Assembly: GCA_009823505.1 (NCBI GenBank) | Contig: VZQC01001663.1 | Coordinates: 572,424-636,423 of the forward strand | DNA from: Rhizomys pruinosus | Lineage: Eukaryota; Chordata; Mammalia; Rodentia; Spalacidae | Direction of reading: 5' to 3' | DNA length: 64,000 nt | In this document: positions 21,332-33,168 of the stretch, in pieces | Numbering within the stretch: position 1 is the first letter of the stretch | Layout of the letters: the number at the start of each line of letters is the position of its first letter | Position numbers and translations under genes: made by a program | The notes under the pieces: generated by a model | Database searches by the model: none | Told to the model about the DNA's origin: nothing | Seen by the model: only the letters and a program-made list of their open reading frames with translations

Positions 21332-21797
21332 TGTCATGGTTAATCCTGGGTGTCAACTTGACTGGACTAAGGAACAAATAAGAGAAAAGGGTCTTCTGAT
21401 TGGACCACCTCAACCCGGATGGCCCACCCCAAATGTGGGTGTTACCTTCTGCCGGCAGGCAGTATTTAAGGCCACGGCAGCGGGAGCTGGTCCCTTTTCC
21501 TTCTTCCTGCGGCTTGCCTCTCTCTCATCTGGTGAGTTTGCCTTGCTGCTGTGATCAACCTTTCGGATCCCAGCGTGTACCGAGACTGGCAGATCTCCTG
21601 GAATCCATTCGGGCCTTCAGCACTAGACTGGGACTCCTGAGACATCCAGCCTTGCGGACTGAGCAGTTCCCTGGATTCCCGGCCTCTCCAGTTCGGCGCT
21701 ACTGTTGAGCTCCGTCACGTGAGCAAATCAATAAATTGTATATAGTTATATATTCATCCTGTTGCTTCTGTTTCTTTAGAGAACCCTGACTAATACA
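21332..21797 (+). repeat. ERV-L 3' LTR
   Basis: About 466 bp with TG...CA ends: TGTCATGGTTAATCCTGGG at the left and CCCTGACTAATACA at the right. An inverted CCAAT box (ATTGG, 21399-21403), a TATA-like TATTTAA (21463-21469), an E-box CACGTG (21716-21721) and AATAAA (21730-21735) lie in promoter-to-poly(A) order. The next five bases, GATGG, would be the target duplication, but no matching 5' flank remains. No second copy of this LTR is in the window. Confidence 0.85.
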
Positions 21798-22887
21798 GAT
21801 GGTAATAACACTCTCTGCTCCTCAAGAAGCCCATTTGTTCAGGCCTTTTCACTGCTCTCTAAGCATCTCTTCATGTGTGTTGCTGTTGCCCTGGATATAA
21901 AACACTCTGCTCTAGCTGTTGTTAAGTACACAGCAGATCTATAAAGGGATGTCTTTGGTGGCCATTTAAGCAACCATAATGCTGAAACAAAATAATTTAA
22001 TTTTTCAATCCATATGTTGAAATATTTCCTTTAAGGCATTTAAAAATACTAAAAAATCATTCTTGGAAAAGACACAAGATTCTGTAAATTTAATTCAGGC
22101 ATATAGGTAATTTTATATTTGGAAAATAATCACAATTACAGAAAAAAGAAAATGATCAATAAATGACCACTTTCTCTGCTGTCCACTATTTCTGAGTTGA
22201 GAAACTTATTTTATAATATCTTGTATACATGATGTCTGAAAGTTTCTATGTTTGTGAGCAAGAAAGTAAGTAGAGCTTTCAAGGAAATGGTTAAGATCCA
22301 TTAATTGATTCTACGTTACATAATTTTCCTTCTATTGCACCACATTTACATTTTGTTCTTTTTCACTAGAAGATATTAAATTTCTTTCATTTGTACTGGC
22401 CATTATCATCTGAGACATGGTTAGATGTGAACATTTTGTCTTTTTACGAAGACTCCTTAAAAATGTCATTAAGAAGGAAATTCTGGGAAATATTTTGTTT
22501 GTAAGTTAAATCTACCAAAACTGCATAAGGAGATACAAAGTTCTAAACAATCACATCATTTATATAGCACATAAATGAATAAAGGAAAACATGAAAAATT
22601 CTTAAAACAAGCACAAATCAACATTGTATAGTCAAGTAAGCAATCCAACATGGGGGAATTGATGGATCAATTTTAAAATAATTTTTAACTTGTATATTTG
22701 ATATAATACACTATTACAATAGACTTGCAAATATCCTTCCATAGAGTATAAATGTTACATATATTATTTATTATTAAAAGGTCTATACAAAATTATACAA
22801 ATTGTTATTAGCATATTCATCAATTTAGCAGTTGTCTAATTGGCCCTTGATGTTTGGTACTGTTTTTTGTTCGGAACATGTTAAAGG
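21798..22887. other. AT-rich unique spacer
   Basis: No gene or repeat recognised over about 1.1 kb. Confidence 0.4.
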
Positions 22888-23100
22888 TAAGGTAAGGGTT
22901 GCAGAAATGGCTCAGACATTAAGATTGCCTGCTGCTCTTGCAGGGGACCCAAGTCAGTTTCCAGCACCCAAGTCTCCCAGAGCACAACTACCTGTAAATA
23001 CACCTGTAGGAGATCTGACACCCTCTTCTTGCTTCTCTGGGCACTGCACACATTGCATATATCCATACAGAGACAGACGCCTGTACATATAAATAAAATT
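22888..23100 (+). mobile_element. B2-type SINE
   Basis: GGGTTGCAGAAATGGCTCAG head, CTGCTCTTGCAGGGGACCC and GGAGATCTGACACCCTCTTC landmarks, A/T-rich tail. Diverged. Confidence 0.7.
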
Positions 23101-23127
23101 AAAATTAAATATTTTAAGAGATAAAAT

Positions 23128-23275
23128 AGGTGGGGATGGAGGTGCATGCCTTTAATCCCAGCACTCCAAAGGCAGAAGGTAGTAAATTTCTGTGAATTTG
23201 AGGCCAACCTGGTCTGCATAGTGAATTTCAGGCTAGCTGGGAGTACAAGGAGACTTTGTCTTAAAAACATAGTAA
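23128..23275 (+). mobile_element. B1 SINE
   Basis: GGTGCATGCCTTTAATCCCA, AACCTGGTCTGCATAG and AGCTGGGAGTACAAGGAGAC; old, with a weak A-tail. Confidence 0.8.
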
Positions 23276-23439
23276 ATAAATAGTTTTGCCTGTCTAGTAT
23301 TTTATTCTGAAGAAAATAAAATAGATGTTTAAGCTACAGCATAGCACACACTTTAAGAGTAGACAGTAAGTAGCCTGTCTTCTGAAACTTCCCAGCTCAT
23401 CCTCAGATTGACTCCTACTTATTTTTAAAATGACTTTTA

Positions 23440-23670
23440 AAGTATTTATTTTTTATTTGCGGATGTGTATGTGGATGTGGATGTGTTTGCATGTGCTTGT
23501 GATTACAGATACTGGAGGCCAGAGGGGGGTGTCACATCCCTTCACGGCTACTCTTGGAGGCCAGAGGAGGGTGTCATGTCCCTTCTATCTAGAACTACAG
23601 TTTTGAACTTCCTGGTGCCCTATTGAAGAGCAGGCATTGTGCTTACACAGTGAGCCTCCTCTCAGACCTG
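23440..23670 (-). mobile_element. B2/B3-type SINE with internal tandem duplication
   Basis: Minus strand. The block TGGAGGCCAGAGGGGGGTGT..ATCCCTT (about 23513-23542) is repeated as TGGAGGCCAGAGGAGGGTGT..GTCCCTT (about 23553-23583), a 40-bp period duplication inside the SINE. Confidence 0.65.
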
Positions 23671-24249
23671 CTTTCTACTTAATTGCAAAAAGGAAATATA
23701 GTTGAATAAGTGTTTTCCTTGATTTCTTTGCCTCTTGTGTTTTATTTCTAAATTTTAGATTTTGATCAACCTTCTTGTAAAGATTCTATAGCCACCTGGT
23801 GAAACATAAGCTAGAAATCTACAGACTACGATTGCTACAGGTGGTGACACCCTGTGGAACGTGTCCACAGGAACTCAGCAATGAAGTTCCATTTTTAATT
23901 TATTCCTGCTGGTAGATGTAGCAGGGAGATTAATGAACAGTTGCTGTTTATCCACTCCAGCATGGTTGGTGAGTATGCAGAACGTGTGAGACCTTTTTCA
24001 GCTTCATTAAATAAGTTAATTGCATAAAACAGAAGGAAATTTCTAGAAAATATGGCAACTGCTTTAATTTAAATGATGCTTATTTTTTTCTTTACTGAGA
24101 TAGAAACAGGTCTGGCAATCTCTATTTGCCAATCAAAAGATACTGTCATCCTTTAGGTCTGAGGTCAACAAAGAGAAAATTAAGGTCATTGTTCTTGCTT
24201 AATTTCTATGGCTTTGATAAAATTATCCAACAAAAAGAAACTTATAGGA
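23671..24249. other. Unique spacer
   Basis: No gene or repeat recognised. Confidence 0.35.
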
Positions 24250-24445
24250 AGTGCTGGAGGGATGGTTCTGTGTTTAATAGTGGTACATACTCTTCTATAG
24301 GAGCTGAGTTCTGGTCCTGGCACATGTGTGAGGAAGCTCATAATCATTTGTAACTCTAACTCTGGGGCATGTGATGGACACCTACAAACAGATGGCTGAC
24401 AAACCCACAGACACATAAACATAAATAAAAATAAATAAATATATA
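24250..24445 (+). mobile_element. Old B2-type SINE
   Basis: AAGTGCTGGAGGGATGGTTC head, GAGCTGAGTTCTGGTCCTGG, and an AAATAAATAAAT tail. Diverged. Confidence 0.6.
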
Positions 24446-24780
24446 TATTGAAAAAATTAAGTAAGAGAAGGTTATTTTGTTTACAATTCCAAGTTATAAT
24501 GTATCATGACAGCAAGCCAACACCTAGTCACAGTCACATCATATCCACAGACAAGAGCACAGAGAAAATAGAACAGTCATGCTAAGTGCTTAGCTAGGTT
24601 TCTCTTGTGCAGTCTAAGATCCCAAACTAGAGAAGAATGCCACAAACAGTGGAAGGTGGTCCCACATTAGCTGTCAATATTGTCTCCTACAGTATAACCA
24701 TAGGTCAATGGGAAATAGCTAATCCCGTACAGAAACTTACTTCTCAGGTAATTCTTCATTGTGTCAAGGCGACAATGAAA
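24446..24780. other. Unique spacer
   Basis: No gene or repeat recognised. Confidence 0.35.
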
Positions 24781-24782
24781 AC

Positions 24783-25180
24783 AATGGTGGCTGGAGAGGT
24801 GGTTAAAATGAAAAGAACAAGTACTGCCCTAGCAGACTACCTGAGTTCAGTTCTAGCCCCCTATGTTGGGTAGCAAACAACATCCTGTAATTCCAGCACA
24901 AGAGATTAGACATCCTTTTCTGATTCATGTGCAAAACTACACACCTACATATAGACATACATTCATGAGTAAAAATAAATGTTCTGGAAAAATGGCCAGT
25001 GCAGCACTGACTATTCTTATGGAGGACCTGGGTTCAGTTTCCAACACTCACATGATAAGATCTGTCCATAACTCCAGGAGATCTGAGGGCCTCTTCAGAC
25101 CTTTGCAGGTATGGGACAACACAGGTGCACTTAGATAGATGCAGGCAATACACTCGTACACAAAAAATAAAGGTTATAAA
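24783..25180 (+). mobile_element. Two head-to-tail B2-type SINEs
   Basis: First copy about 24786-24987 (GGTGGCTGGAGAGGTGGTTA to AAAAATAAATGTTCTGG). Second about 24990-25180 (GGACCTGGGTTCAGTTTCC to AAAAATAAAGG). The second begins within the tail region of the first, as in tail-targeted insertion. Confidence 0.6.
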
Positions 25181-25531
25181 TAAAATATTGAATATATATT
25201 TAAAAATTAAACTTTACAACCCTCTTCATATCTATTTTATCTCTATATGTATTCAAACACATATTGCTAATCTGTAGCAAATGATCACCAATATATAATA
25301 TTTTTCATGAGAAAAATAAATCTACAGAACTCAAAATCTGTAACAAAGATTGTAAATGAGATGCATATATAGGGTGGATTGAGAAACTTTACATGAAAGA
25401 ATCCAAAAATTTATCAAGCCAACTAAAATTCCAGGGGTACATGGTTAGTGAATTCAGAACATCCTCACTCAATGCCTCCATCTGAATTTCAATATCATAA
25501 GCACTAGTACCTAGACAGAAGTTAGGATATC
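25181..25531. other. Unique AT-rich spacer
   Basis: No gene or repeat recognised. Confidence 0.35.
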
Positions 25532-25888
25532 TGTGGTGGTTTGAATAAGAGTGTCCCCCATAGGCTTTAAGTATTCAGACATTTTGTCTCCAGCTGGTGG
25601 CACTGTTCTTGGAGATCTTAGAAGGTGTGGCCGTGCTGGAGGAAGTACATTATTGGGGGTGGGCTTGGTGAGTTTAACAAGCCTCGTGGTCTCCAGTCTC
25701 TCACTCTCTCTTGATGGTGCTTATTGCGAGATGTGACCCTCGGCTGCTCCAGTCCCGGCCACCATGCCTCCTGCCACAATGGACTCTGATTCCCTGGAAC
25801 CGTCAATCATAAGCTCAAATAAACTCTTCCTTTTATAAGTTCCCTTGGTCATATCTGGTTTATCACAGCAACAGAAAAGTAACTAATA
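25532..25888 (+). mobile_element. MaLR solo LTR
   Basis: Starts TGTGGTGGTTTGAATAAGAG, contains GTGTCCCCCATAGGC, CCGTGCTGGAGGAAGTACAT, GCCTCCTGCCACAATGGACT and AATAAA, and ends ACAGAAAAGTAACTAATAAACA. Same family as the LTRs at 32233 and 33232-34747, slightly more diverged. No partner LTR. Confidence 0.75.
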
Positions 25889-25984
25889 AACATCTAAAGA
25901 AAAATGATAAGAAGCAGTGGTATTGAGGGAAGGCATGGGATAGTCACTGGATGCTGGGTCTCTGGATGTTAGTGTCTTTGGAAG

Positions 25985-26585
25985 TAAATGTTGCCACAAA
26001 TTCATCAATATTTTGAGAGTTCATTTTGTTCAGTTTAATGTGCATTGTAATTTACCTTTATTTCTTAATTGACCCATGGATTATTTAAATGTTTTGTTTA
26101 GTTGAAAAAACTTGGAGCTTTTTTCCAGGAGTACTTTCTGATTTATTCTACCTTAATCCTAGTTTGGTCAGAGATGGCATTCTTTATGCTTTTAAACACT
26201 TTAGATTTATTAACTTTTGTTTGGCTTTGGAAATGGTAGAATGTAATGTTCTATAAATGTCAATAATGTCATGTGGATTACAACATTTTTCAAATTTTGT
26301 CATAACCTTATAGATTTTCTCTATATTCTATAAATTATTGAGAAAAGAGTCTTCAGATTTCAAATTATTTCTCAATGAATTCCTTTCACAATTGACTCAT
26401 GTGCAATTCTCATTATTATACACAAATATTTAGGATAATTTCACCCAGTTATCACTGTTAATACTTGTTTGAAAAACCTACTTTATCTAATAGTAGAATA
26501 GCTCACCATGGTTTCTTGGGTTTTGTGCTAATACAATATACCTTTCTCCCTATTTTCTTAATTTAAACCTATTAATATATAAAAC
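25985..26585 (-). mobile_element. Ancient L1 fragment
   Basis: AT-rich sequence with weak resemblance to reverse-complement L1 ORF2 (TTGACCCATGGATTATTTAA, CCTAGTTTGGTCAGAGATGG). Too diverged to define ends or subfamily. Confidence 0.4.
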
Positions 26586-26694
26586 TATTTTCTTCTTTTT
26601 CTGTACAGAAGCTTTTGAGTTTAATAAGGTCCCATTTGTCTACAGTTGACCTTGTTTCCAACACAGTGGCTGTTTGATTTAGAAAGTCTTTTCC

Positions 26695-26831
26695 AGCAGA
26701 GCATGGTGTCTCACACCTTTAACCCTAGCTCAGGAGGCAGGGGTAGATGGATCTCTGTGAGTTCAAGGCCAGCCTGGTCTACAGAGCAAGTTCCAGGACA
26801 GCTGGGGCTACAGGAAGACCCTGCCTCAAAA
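26695..26831 (+). mobile_element. B1 SINE with 14-bp target duplication
   Basis: AGCAGAGCATGGTGTCTCAC to CCCTGCCTCAAA. AGAAAGTCTTTTCC flanks it at 26681-26694 and 26832-26845. Inserted in the inverted L1 segment, so younger than it. The 217-residue frame 26646-27299 is a translation of antisense L1 plus B1, not a gene. Confidence 0.93.
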
Positions 26832-27484
26832 AGAAAGTCTTTTCCTACACCTATGTGTTGTAGTTTACTGCCAAAGTTTTCTTCTATCATTTTCAGAGTT
26901 TCTGGTTTCACATTGAGGTCTTTGATCTATTTGGAACTGATTTTTTTTGGCATGGTGAAAGGTAGTGGTTCAGCCTCACCTTTCTACAAGTGGCAACCCA
27001 GTTTCCCAGCACCATTTGCTGAAGATGCTGTTTTTCCTCCATTGGGTCTTCTTGGCCCCCTTTTCAAATATGAGGTGGCTGAAATTGCATGTACTCAGGT
27101 TTGGATCTTCAATTTTGTTCCACTGATCTACTTATATGTGTTTGTGCCAGTACCAGGCTGTTTTTATTACAATAGCACTGTAATATACTTTGAAGTCAGG
27201 TATGGTTATCCCCCTCCCCATGTTGCTCTTTTTTCTCAGGTTGCTTTGGCTATCCAGGGTCCTTTTTTTTCCCACATGAATTTAAGGAATTATTTTTAGT
27301 CTGAGAAGAAACTCATGGGGAATTTGACTGGGATTGCAGTGACTCTGGATATTAGTTTGCGTAGGATGGACATTTTTACCATATTAATTTTTCCAGTCCA
27401 TGAGCAGAGGCGCTCTTTCCGTCTTCTGGTATCTTCTTCAATGTCCTTTGTCAGGGATTTAAAATTTTCCTTGTAGAGATCTTT

Positions 27485-28221
27485 GTGAAGAGAAAACCCA
27501 CAGAATGGGAAGAAATCTTCACCAATGTTACATCAGATAGAGCATTAACAACCAGAATATATAAATTACTCAAAAACCAAAGGATCAAGAAAAAAAATGA
27601 CACTGTCAAAAGATGGATTATAGAGCTGAATAGAGAATTCACAAATGATGAAGTGAAGATGGCTGAGAAACATCTCAGAAAGTGTTCAATGTCACTAATA
27701 ATTAAGGAGAAGCAAATGAAAACCAGCTTAAAATTTCACCTTATCATGGTAAGAATGGCTGAGATTAGGAAAACAAATGACACCAAATGTTGAAGAGGTT
27801 GTGGAGAAAGGGGAACACTAGTCTACTGGTGGTGGATATGCAAACTTGTGAAACTGCTATGGAAAGCAGTGTGGAGAACTCTTAAAAGACTGAAAATGAG
27901 GCTACCATCTCACCCAGTCATACCACTTCTGGTTATATACCCACAAGACTCAACCTATAGCAAAGACAAATGCACATCTATGTAAACAGCTCTCTTCACA
28001 AGAGCAAAAAGCTGGAAGCAACCCAAACATCCCTCAACCAACAAGTGGATACAGAAAATATAGTACATCTACACAATGGAATTTTATGCAGCAGTAAGAA
28101 AAAAGAAGACATCATGAACTTTGTAGGTAAATGGATGGAACTAGAAGACATTATGGTAAGTGAAGTATCACAGTCCCAGAAAAACAAACAACCTATGGTG
28201 TCCCTCATTTGTGGATTCTAG
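27485..28221 (+). pseudogene. L1 ORF2 C-terminal fragments
   Basis: Frames at 27485-27793 (LIIKEKQMKTSLKFHL) and 27970-28221 (HLHNGILCSSKKKEDIMNFV, VGKWMELEDIMVSEVSQSQK) are the C-terminal zinc-knuckle-side part of ORF2p. Broken by frame changes; no RT or endonuclease. Confidence 0.8.
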
Positions 28222-28560
28222 CATAAAATCCCTAGTTGCAAAGCAAACTGAGCATCATCTATGTTATATTTGTTTTTTATATGAAAGCAACAGTATGGTA
28301 ATTGGCTTGAGAATTAACCTACCACTTATATTCAGATTTTGTAATATTGGTATATGGGTGGTGTAGGATATGTATGCATATTTTTAAGTAATATAAAATT
28401 AAAGGGAAAATGTGAAAAAAAAGACTGAGAGAATGATGCAAGACATGTATGGCAGAATGCAGGAACGGGGGTGGGCTGGGGGGCATGGAAAGGAGAATGT
28501 GTCTAAATTGAACTGAGAAATGATGTATGAAATATGTGAAACATCAATAAAAATAAAATA

Positions 28561-28892
28561 ATTTTCTTCCATTATATAGAGTTGAATATTTTTAGTTCTA
28601 TGTAATCTGAATATTGAAGGAATGGTTATTTGCCATTTTTCCTATTTTTCTTTGTAGCAAATTCATTATTTTCTGTCTTTGGATCAAGTTTATTTTTAAA
28701 ATTCAAGTTTTATCATCTTCAAAATATAAATACCTTCTTTTTTATTATTCTATTTTTACTGATTGATTTAAAGTTTATAGAGTAATTGTTATTCCTAGAC
28801 TCATATAATATAGTGAAATCCCATATATATTCTCCTACCCTTTGTGATATTGTTTCATACATGTAATTTATAAAAGCATTTTAAAATCATGA
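28561..28892. other. AT-rich spacer, possibly ancient L1
   Basis: Weak similarity to old L1; no gene. Confidence 0.3.
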
Positions 28893-29118
28893 TAGGGGCT
28901 GGAGAGATGGCTCAGTGGTTAAGAGTGCCAACTGCTCTTGCAGAGGACCCAGGTCGATTCCCAGCACCCACATGGCAGCCAAGAACCTTATTTAACTCCA
29001 GTTCCAGGGGAATCCAACGCCCTCTTCTGACATCTGTGACACTGCACAACACAGATGCACCAACCTGCATGCAGACAGTACACTCATATACATAATAAAC
29101 AAATAAATAAATAAATAC
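28893..29118 (+). mobile_element. B2 SINE
   Basis: Full-length: GGGGCTGGAGAGATGGCTCA, AACTCCAGTTCCAGGGGAAT, CATGCAGACAGTACACTC and an (AAAT)n tail. Short form without the internal duplication. Confidence 0.93.
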
Positions 29119-29315
29119 CCATAATAGGTTGTGGCTATATTAAATGTTTGTTGCATCTTATCAATAATTAAGTGATAATAAAAATGTCTTCCTGCTTTCC
29201 ATGTTTACCTTGTTTGGTCATCTTTCATTTGTATGTGAAAATTTGTTTCCATATGGTATTGACTTCTTTCTGCTTGAATAAACTCTTTCAGTATTTAATT
29301 TAAGTATGGTATCTA

Positions 29316-29530
29316 GGGTCTGGAGAGATGTCTCAGACTTAAGAGCACGTGCTACTCTTCCAGAGGACCTGAATTTCATTCACAGCACTCAATTCAGGTC
29401 ACTCATAGCAGCCTATGACTACAAGCCACGGGGATCTGATGCCTCCTTCTGGCCTTTGGTGGCCCTGCACTCATGTGCATATAATACACACAAATACACA
29501 ATATGCATAAATAAGAATAAAATTTTTATG
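29316..29530 (+). mobile_element. Old B2-type SINE
   Basis: GGGTCTGGAGAGATGTCTCA head, GGGGATCTGATGCCTCCTTC, AATAAGAATAAAAT tail. Confidence 0.75.
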
Positions 29531-29639
29531 AGACTGATTTTATTTCAACATCATTTATATATATCAAATCCATTTTTCCTTAAAGCTATCAGTTACTTAA
29601 TTTACTGCTTTTAGCTTTCCACAACCATATCATACCATC

Positions 29640-30245
29640 CTATATAAACTCTTCTCCACTTTATTGTTCTATACTGCAAAGTTTAGAAAAACTCTTATTT
29701 TCCTCTATGAGTCAGAACTCTCATATAAAAATTTCAGTGGAGCATCTAGTTGTAAAATTTAGATTTGATTGTCTTTTAAGAATTTATTTCTCCTTTAAAA
29801 ATATTTTCACAGAGTCTAGATCTCATAGTTGGCAGGTTTTATTTGGTGGTTAGTGTTTTCATTCAGGATTTTCAAGATATTCCTCAAATGTCTTCTGACC
29901 ACAGATTACTGCTGAACAGCTCCTACTTTGTTACGTTCCATGTGTCATATTCTACCTATATTTCTTTTCATCAATTACTTGAAACAGTCTGGTTATACAG
30001 TGCTTAAGTATCATTTTCTTCCTATTTTTGTGATTAGACTCATTTAAACCTCTTTGTTCTGTGGACTTACAGTCTTAATTAAATTTGGAATTGTTTTGTT
30101 AATTATTTAATCAAATATATTTTCAGTCCTCATTCCCATTCCTTCAGGGATTCATGAACCACATGTGTATCCACATGTTACTTGAAGGCAAGGAGCTCTG
30201 GGTTTTGATGTCTGTTCATTTCTTTCCAGTCTTTTTTCTGCATAT
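29640..30245 (-). mobile_element. Ancient L1 fragment
   Basis: Resembles reverse-complement old L1 (ATTTTCACAGAGTCTAGATC, TCAAATGTCTTCTGACCACAG). Boundaries uncertain; abuts the young L1 on its right. Confidence 0.4.
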
Positions 30246-30599
30246 TTTCCCTTTTGTTTATCCAAATGAAATTAAGGACTTTTTTCCCAAACCTGCTAAG
30301 AAACTCTTGGGGATTTTAATTGGGATTGCATTAAATCTGTACAAGAATTTGTGTAGAATGGACATTTTTACTATATTAATTTTCCCAATCCGTGAGCATG
30401 GGAGGTTTTTTCATCTTCTGATGTCTTCTTCAATTTCCTTCTTCAGGGGTTTAAAATTTTTTGTAGAGATCTTTGTTGTCCTTGGTTAAGTTGGTTCCTA
30501 GGTATTTTATTGTTTTTGAGGCTATTGTGAGTGAGAAGTTTTCCTTGTATTCCTTCTTCAGTTGCTTGCTGTTGGTGTAAAGAAAGGCTACTGATTTTT

Positions 30600-30938
30600 C
30601 TAGGTTAACTTTGTATCCTGCCACTTTACTGAAGCTCTTGTTTCTAGGAGTTTTATGGTAGATTTTTTAGCATTCCTTAAGTAAACAATCATATCATCAG
30701 CAAAAAGGGATAACTTGACTGCCTCTTTTCCAATTAGAACTCCTTTAATTTCCTTTACTTGCCTTATTGCCTTAGCAAGTGTTTCAAGCACTCTATTGAA
30801 GAGAAGTGGTGACAGGGGGCAGCCTTGCTGAGTTCCTACCTTTAAAGGGAATGCTTCTGTCCTTTCCCCATTTAGGATGTTATTGATTGTGGGTTTGCTG
30901 TATATGGCTTTGATTACTTTGAGGAATGATCCCTCCAA
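30600..30938 (-). pseudogene. L1 ORF2 RT-domain fragment
   Basis: 112 residues of L1 reverse transcriptase including [14 protein letters not shown] and the catalytic [12 protein letters not shown]. Ends early at a stop. Neighbouring frame 31820-32095 ([20 protein letters not shown]) is the ORF2 linker upstream of RT. Confidence 0.9.
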
Positions 30939-32232
30939 TCAAATTCTGCCTAGGAATTTATGCATGAAGGGATGCTGAAATTTGTCAAAGGCTTCTTCCA
31001 CATCAATCAAAATCGTCATGTGGTTTTTGTCTTTCAGTCCATTTATTTGTTTTTTTATATTTATTGATTTTCATATTTTGAACCATCCCTGCATCTCTGG
31101 TATGAATCCAACTTGGTCATGATGGATGATCTTCTTGATGTGGGTCTGTATGCGGTTGGCAATTATTTTGTTGAGAATTTTGGCATCTGTGTTCATTAAT
31201 GAGAAGGGTCTATAGTTCTCTTTTTTGGTTGTATCTTTGCCTGCTTTTGGTATTAGAGTGATGCTGGTTTCATAGAAGTAATTTGGGAGAATTCCCTCTG
31301 TATCCTTCTAAACAATTTGAGTAATAGTGGTTGTAAGTCTCTTTGAAATGTTTTATAGAATTCTGCCATGCAACCATCTGGGCCTGGGCTTTTTTTAGTT
31401 GGGAGGTTTTTTTATTACATCTTCAATTTCTTCATATATTATGGGTCTGTTTAAGCTGTTGGATCTTTCCCTGGTTGAGCTTTGGTGATTCCCAGGATTT
31501 CAGATATTCACCCATTTCTCTTGGGTTTTCAAACTTAATAGAGTATAGGTTTTTAACTATTCCCATATGATTGTCTGGATCTTTTCATTGTCTGTTATGA
31601 TATTTCCCCTTTCATCATAGATTCTATTGATTTGGAGTTGTTCTTTCTTTCTTTTGGTTAACTGGGCTAGAGGTCTACCTGTATTATTTATTATCTCAAA
31701 GAACCAACTTTTGAATTCATTGATTGTTTTTATTGTTTTGTTTCTATTTCATTGATTTCTGCTCTGATATTTGTTATTTCTTCCTGTCTGTTGCATTTAG
31801 GGTTCACTTGTTTTTGTCTCTAAAGTGTTTTTAGCTGCAGTGTTAGATCCTTTACTTGTGCTCTTTCTGTTTTTCTAGTGTAGGCACCCAGGGCTATAAA
31901 CTTACCTCTTAAGACTGCTTTTAAAATATCCCATAGCGTTTGTTGTGTTGTATTATCATTGTCATTCAGTTCCAGGAATGCTTTTATTTCTTTCTTTATC
32001 TCTTCCTTGACCCATTCGTTATTCAGGAGTGTGTGGTTTAGTCTCCATGTGTTCTTGTAGATAGCAGGGCTTATCCTGGTGTTGATAATGAGCATTATTG
32101 CACTGTGGTCTGGTAGAATGCATGGAATTATTTCAATCTTTTTGTATTTGTGGAAGTTTCTTCTGTGTTTCTGTATGTGGTCGATTTTGGATCATCTTCC
32201 ATGGGGTGCTGAGTAGAAAGTGTATTCTCTGG

Positions 32233-32586
32233 TGTGGTGGAATGTGTGTCCCCCATAGGCTCTAGGTATTCAGATGTTTGTCTCCATTTGGTGGCACTGT
32301 TTGTGGAGGTCTTGGGGTGTGTGGCCATGCTGCAGGAAGTGTGTCACTGGGGGCAGGCTTAGTGAGCTTAACAAGCCTTGTGCTCTACAGTTGCTTCCTC
32401 TCTGTTTCCTGTGCTCTTTGCAAGATGTGACCCTCGGTTTGCTGCTCCAGATCCAGCCGCCATGCCTCCCACCACAATGGACTCTAATTCCCTGGAACCG
32501 CCAATCGTAAGCTCAAATAAACTCTTCCTTTCATAAGTTTCTTGGTCATGGTGCTTTATCACAGCAACAGAAAAGTGACTAAAACA
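32233..32586 (+). mobile_element. MaLR solo LTR in L1, 5-bp target duplication
   Basis: TGTGGTGGAATGTGTGTCCC to AAGTGACTAAAACA with AATAAA near 32516. TCTGG flanks it at 32228-32232 and 32587-32591, so both edges are exact. Opposite in orientation to the L1 host. Confidence 0.9.
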
Positions 32587-32743
32587 TCTGGTATTAGGGT
32601 GGAATATTCAATAGATGTGTATGAGGTCCATTGTGTGTATAGTGTCATTCAGTTCAGATGTCTCTCTGTTTATTCCTTGTCCAGTTGACCTGTCCAAAGG
32701 GCTCAGTGGGGTGTTGAAGTCCCCTATTATGAGTGTACTGGGG

Positions 32744-33168
32744 TTAATTTGTGCCTTGAAGTCTTGGAGAATTGTCTTTATAATGTTTGGTGCACCAGAG
32801 TTTTATATATATATTCATGATTGTGAAATCTTCATGGGCAATTGTTCCTTTGATAAATATGTAATGGCCTTCTTTGTCTCTTCTGATTTCTTTTACTTTG
32901 AAGTCTATTTTGTCTGATATTAAAATAGCAACACCTGCTTTCTTTTTGGTACCATTTGCTTCGAATATTTTTTCCATCCTTTCACTTTAAAGTGTTGCTT
33001 ATCCTTGAAGGTAAGATGCATTTCTTGTAGACAGCATATAGATGGGTTCTGTTCCCTAACCCAATCTCCCAGTCTATGTCTTTTGCTTGGTGAGTTTAGT
33101 CCATTAATATTTAAGGTTATAACTGAAAGATGTGTGTTGCTTCCTTTCACCTTATTATCCATTTGCAT
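32744..33168 (-). pseudogene. L1 ORF2 endonuclease N-terminal fragments
   Basis: 33168-32920 starts near the natural ORF2 N-terminus and carries VITLNINGLNSPSKRHRLGD and ICCLQEMHL, the APE-type endonuclease start with the metal-binding Glu of QE. A frame change near 32950 passes into 32977-32744 (KKAGVAILISDKIDFKVKEI). The domain is then cut by the LTR at 32586. Confidence 0.9.

Larger units (their letters stand above)
16438..21797 (+). mobile_element. ERV-L class endogenous retrovirus, 5'-rearranged
   Basis: Order: inverted copy of the gag-pol junction, 3' part of gag, one UGA, complete pro-pol with dUTPase after the integrase core, 3' non-coding region without env, polypurine-like tract and one 3' LTR. 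A dUTPase domain downstream of integrase and absence of env are hallmarks of the ERV-L group (HERV-L, MuERV-L). The 5' LTR, primer-binding site and 5' gag are missing, so it cannot be a complete provirus. The pol frame of about 3.5 kb has no stop, which implies a young insertion or unusual constraint. This element supplies the only long genuine protein-coding frame in the window. Confidence 0.93.
26586..28560 (+). mobile_element. Twin-primed L1 (5' inversion) with 3' tail
   Basis: 26586-27480 is L1 ORF2 in minus orientation; 27485-28560 is the next part of ORF2 and the 3' UTR in plus orientation. In L1 order the inverted part ends close to where the plus part starts (KRKPTEWEEIFTNVTSD), the signature of twin priming. 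The 3' end has GACTGAGAGAATGATGCAAG and AATAAAAATAAA. A B1 is nested in the inverted part. Confidence 0.85.

Noticed and set aside
26646..27299. 217-residue plus-strand frame
   Set aside because: It is antisense L1 ORF2 with a B1 in the middle; no domain of its own.
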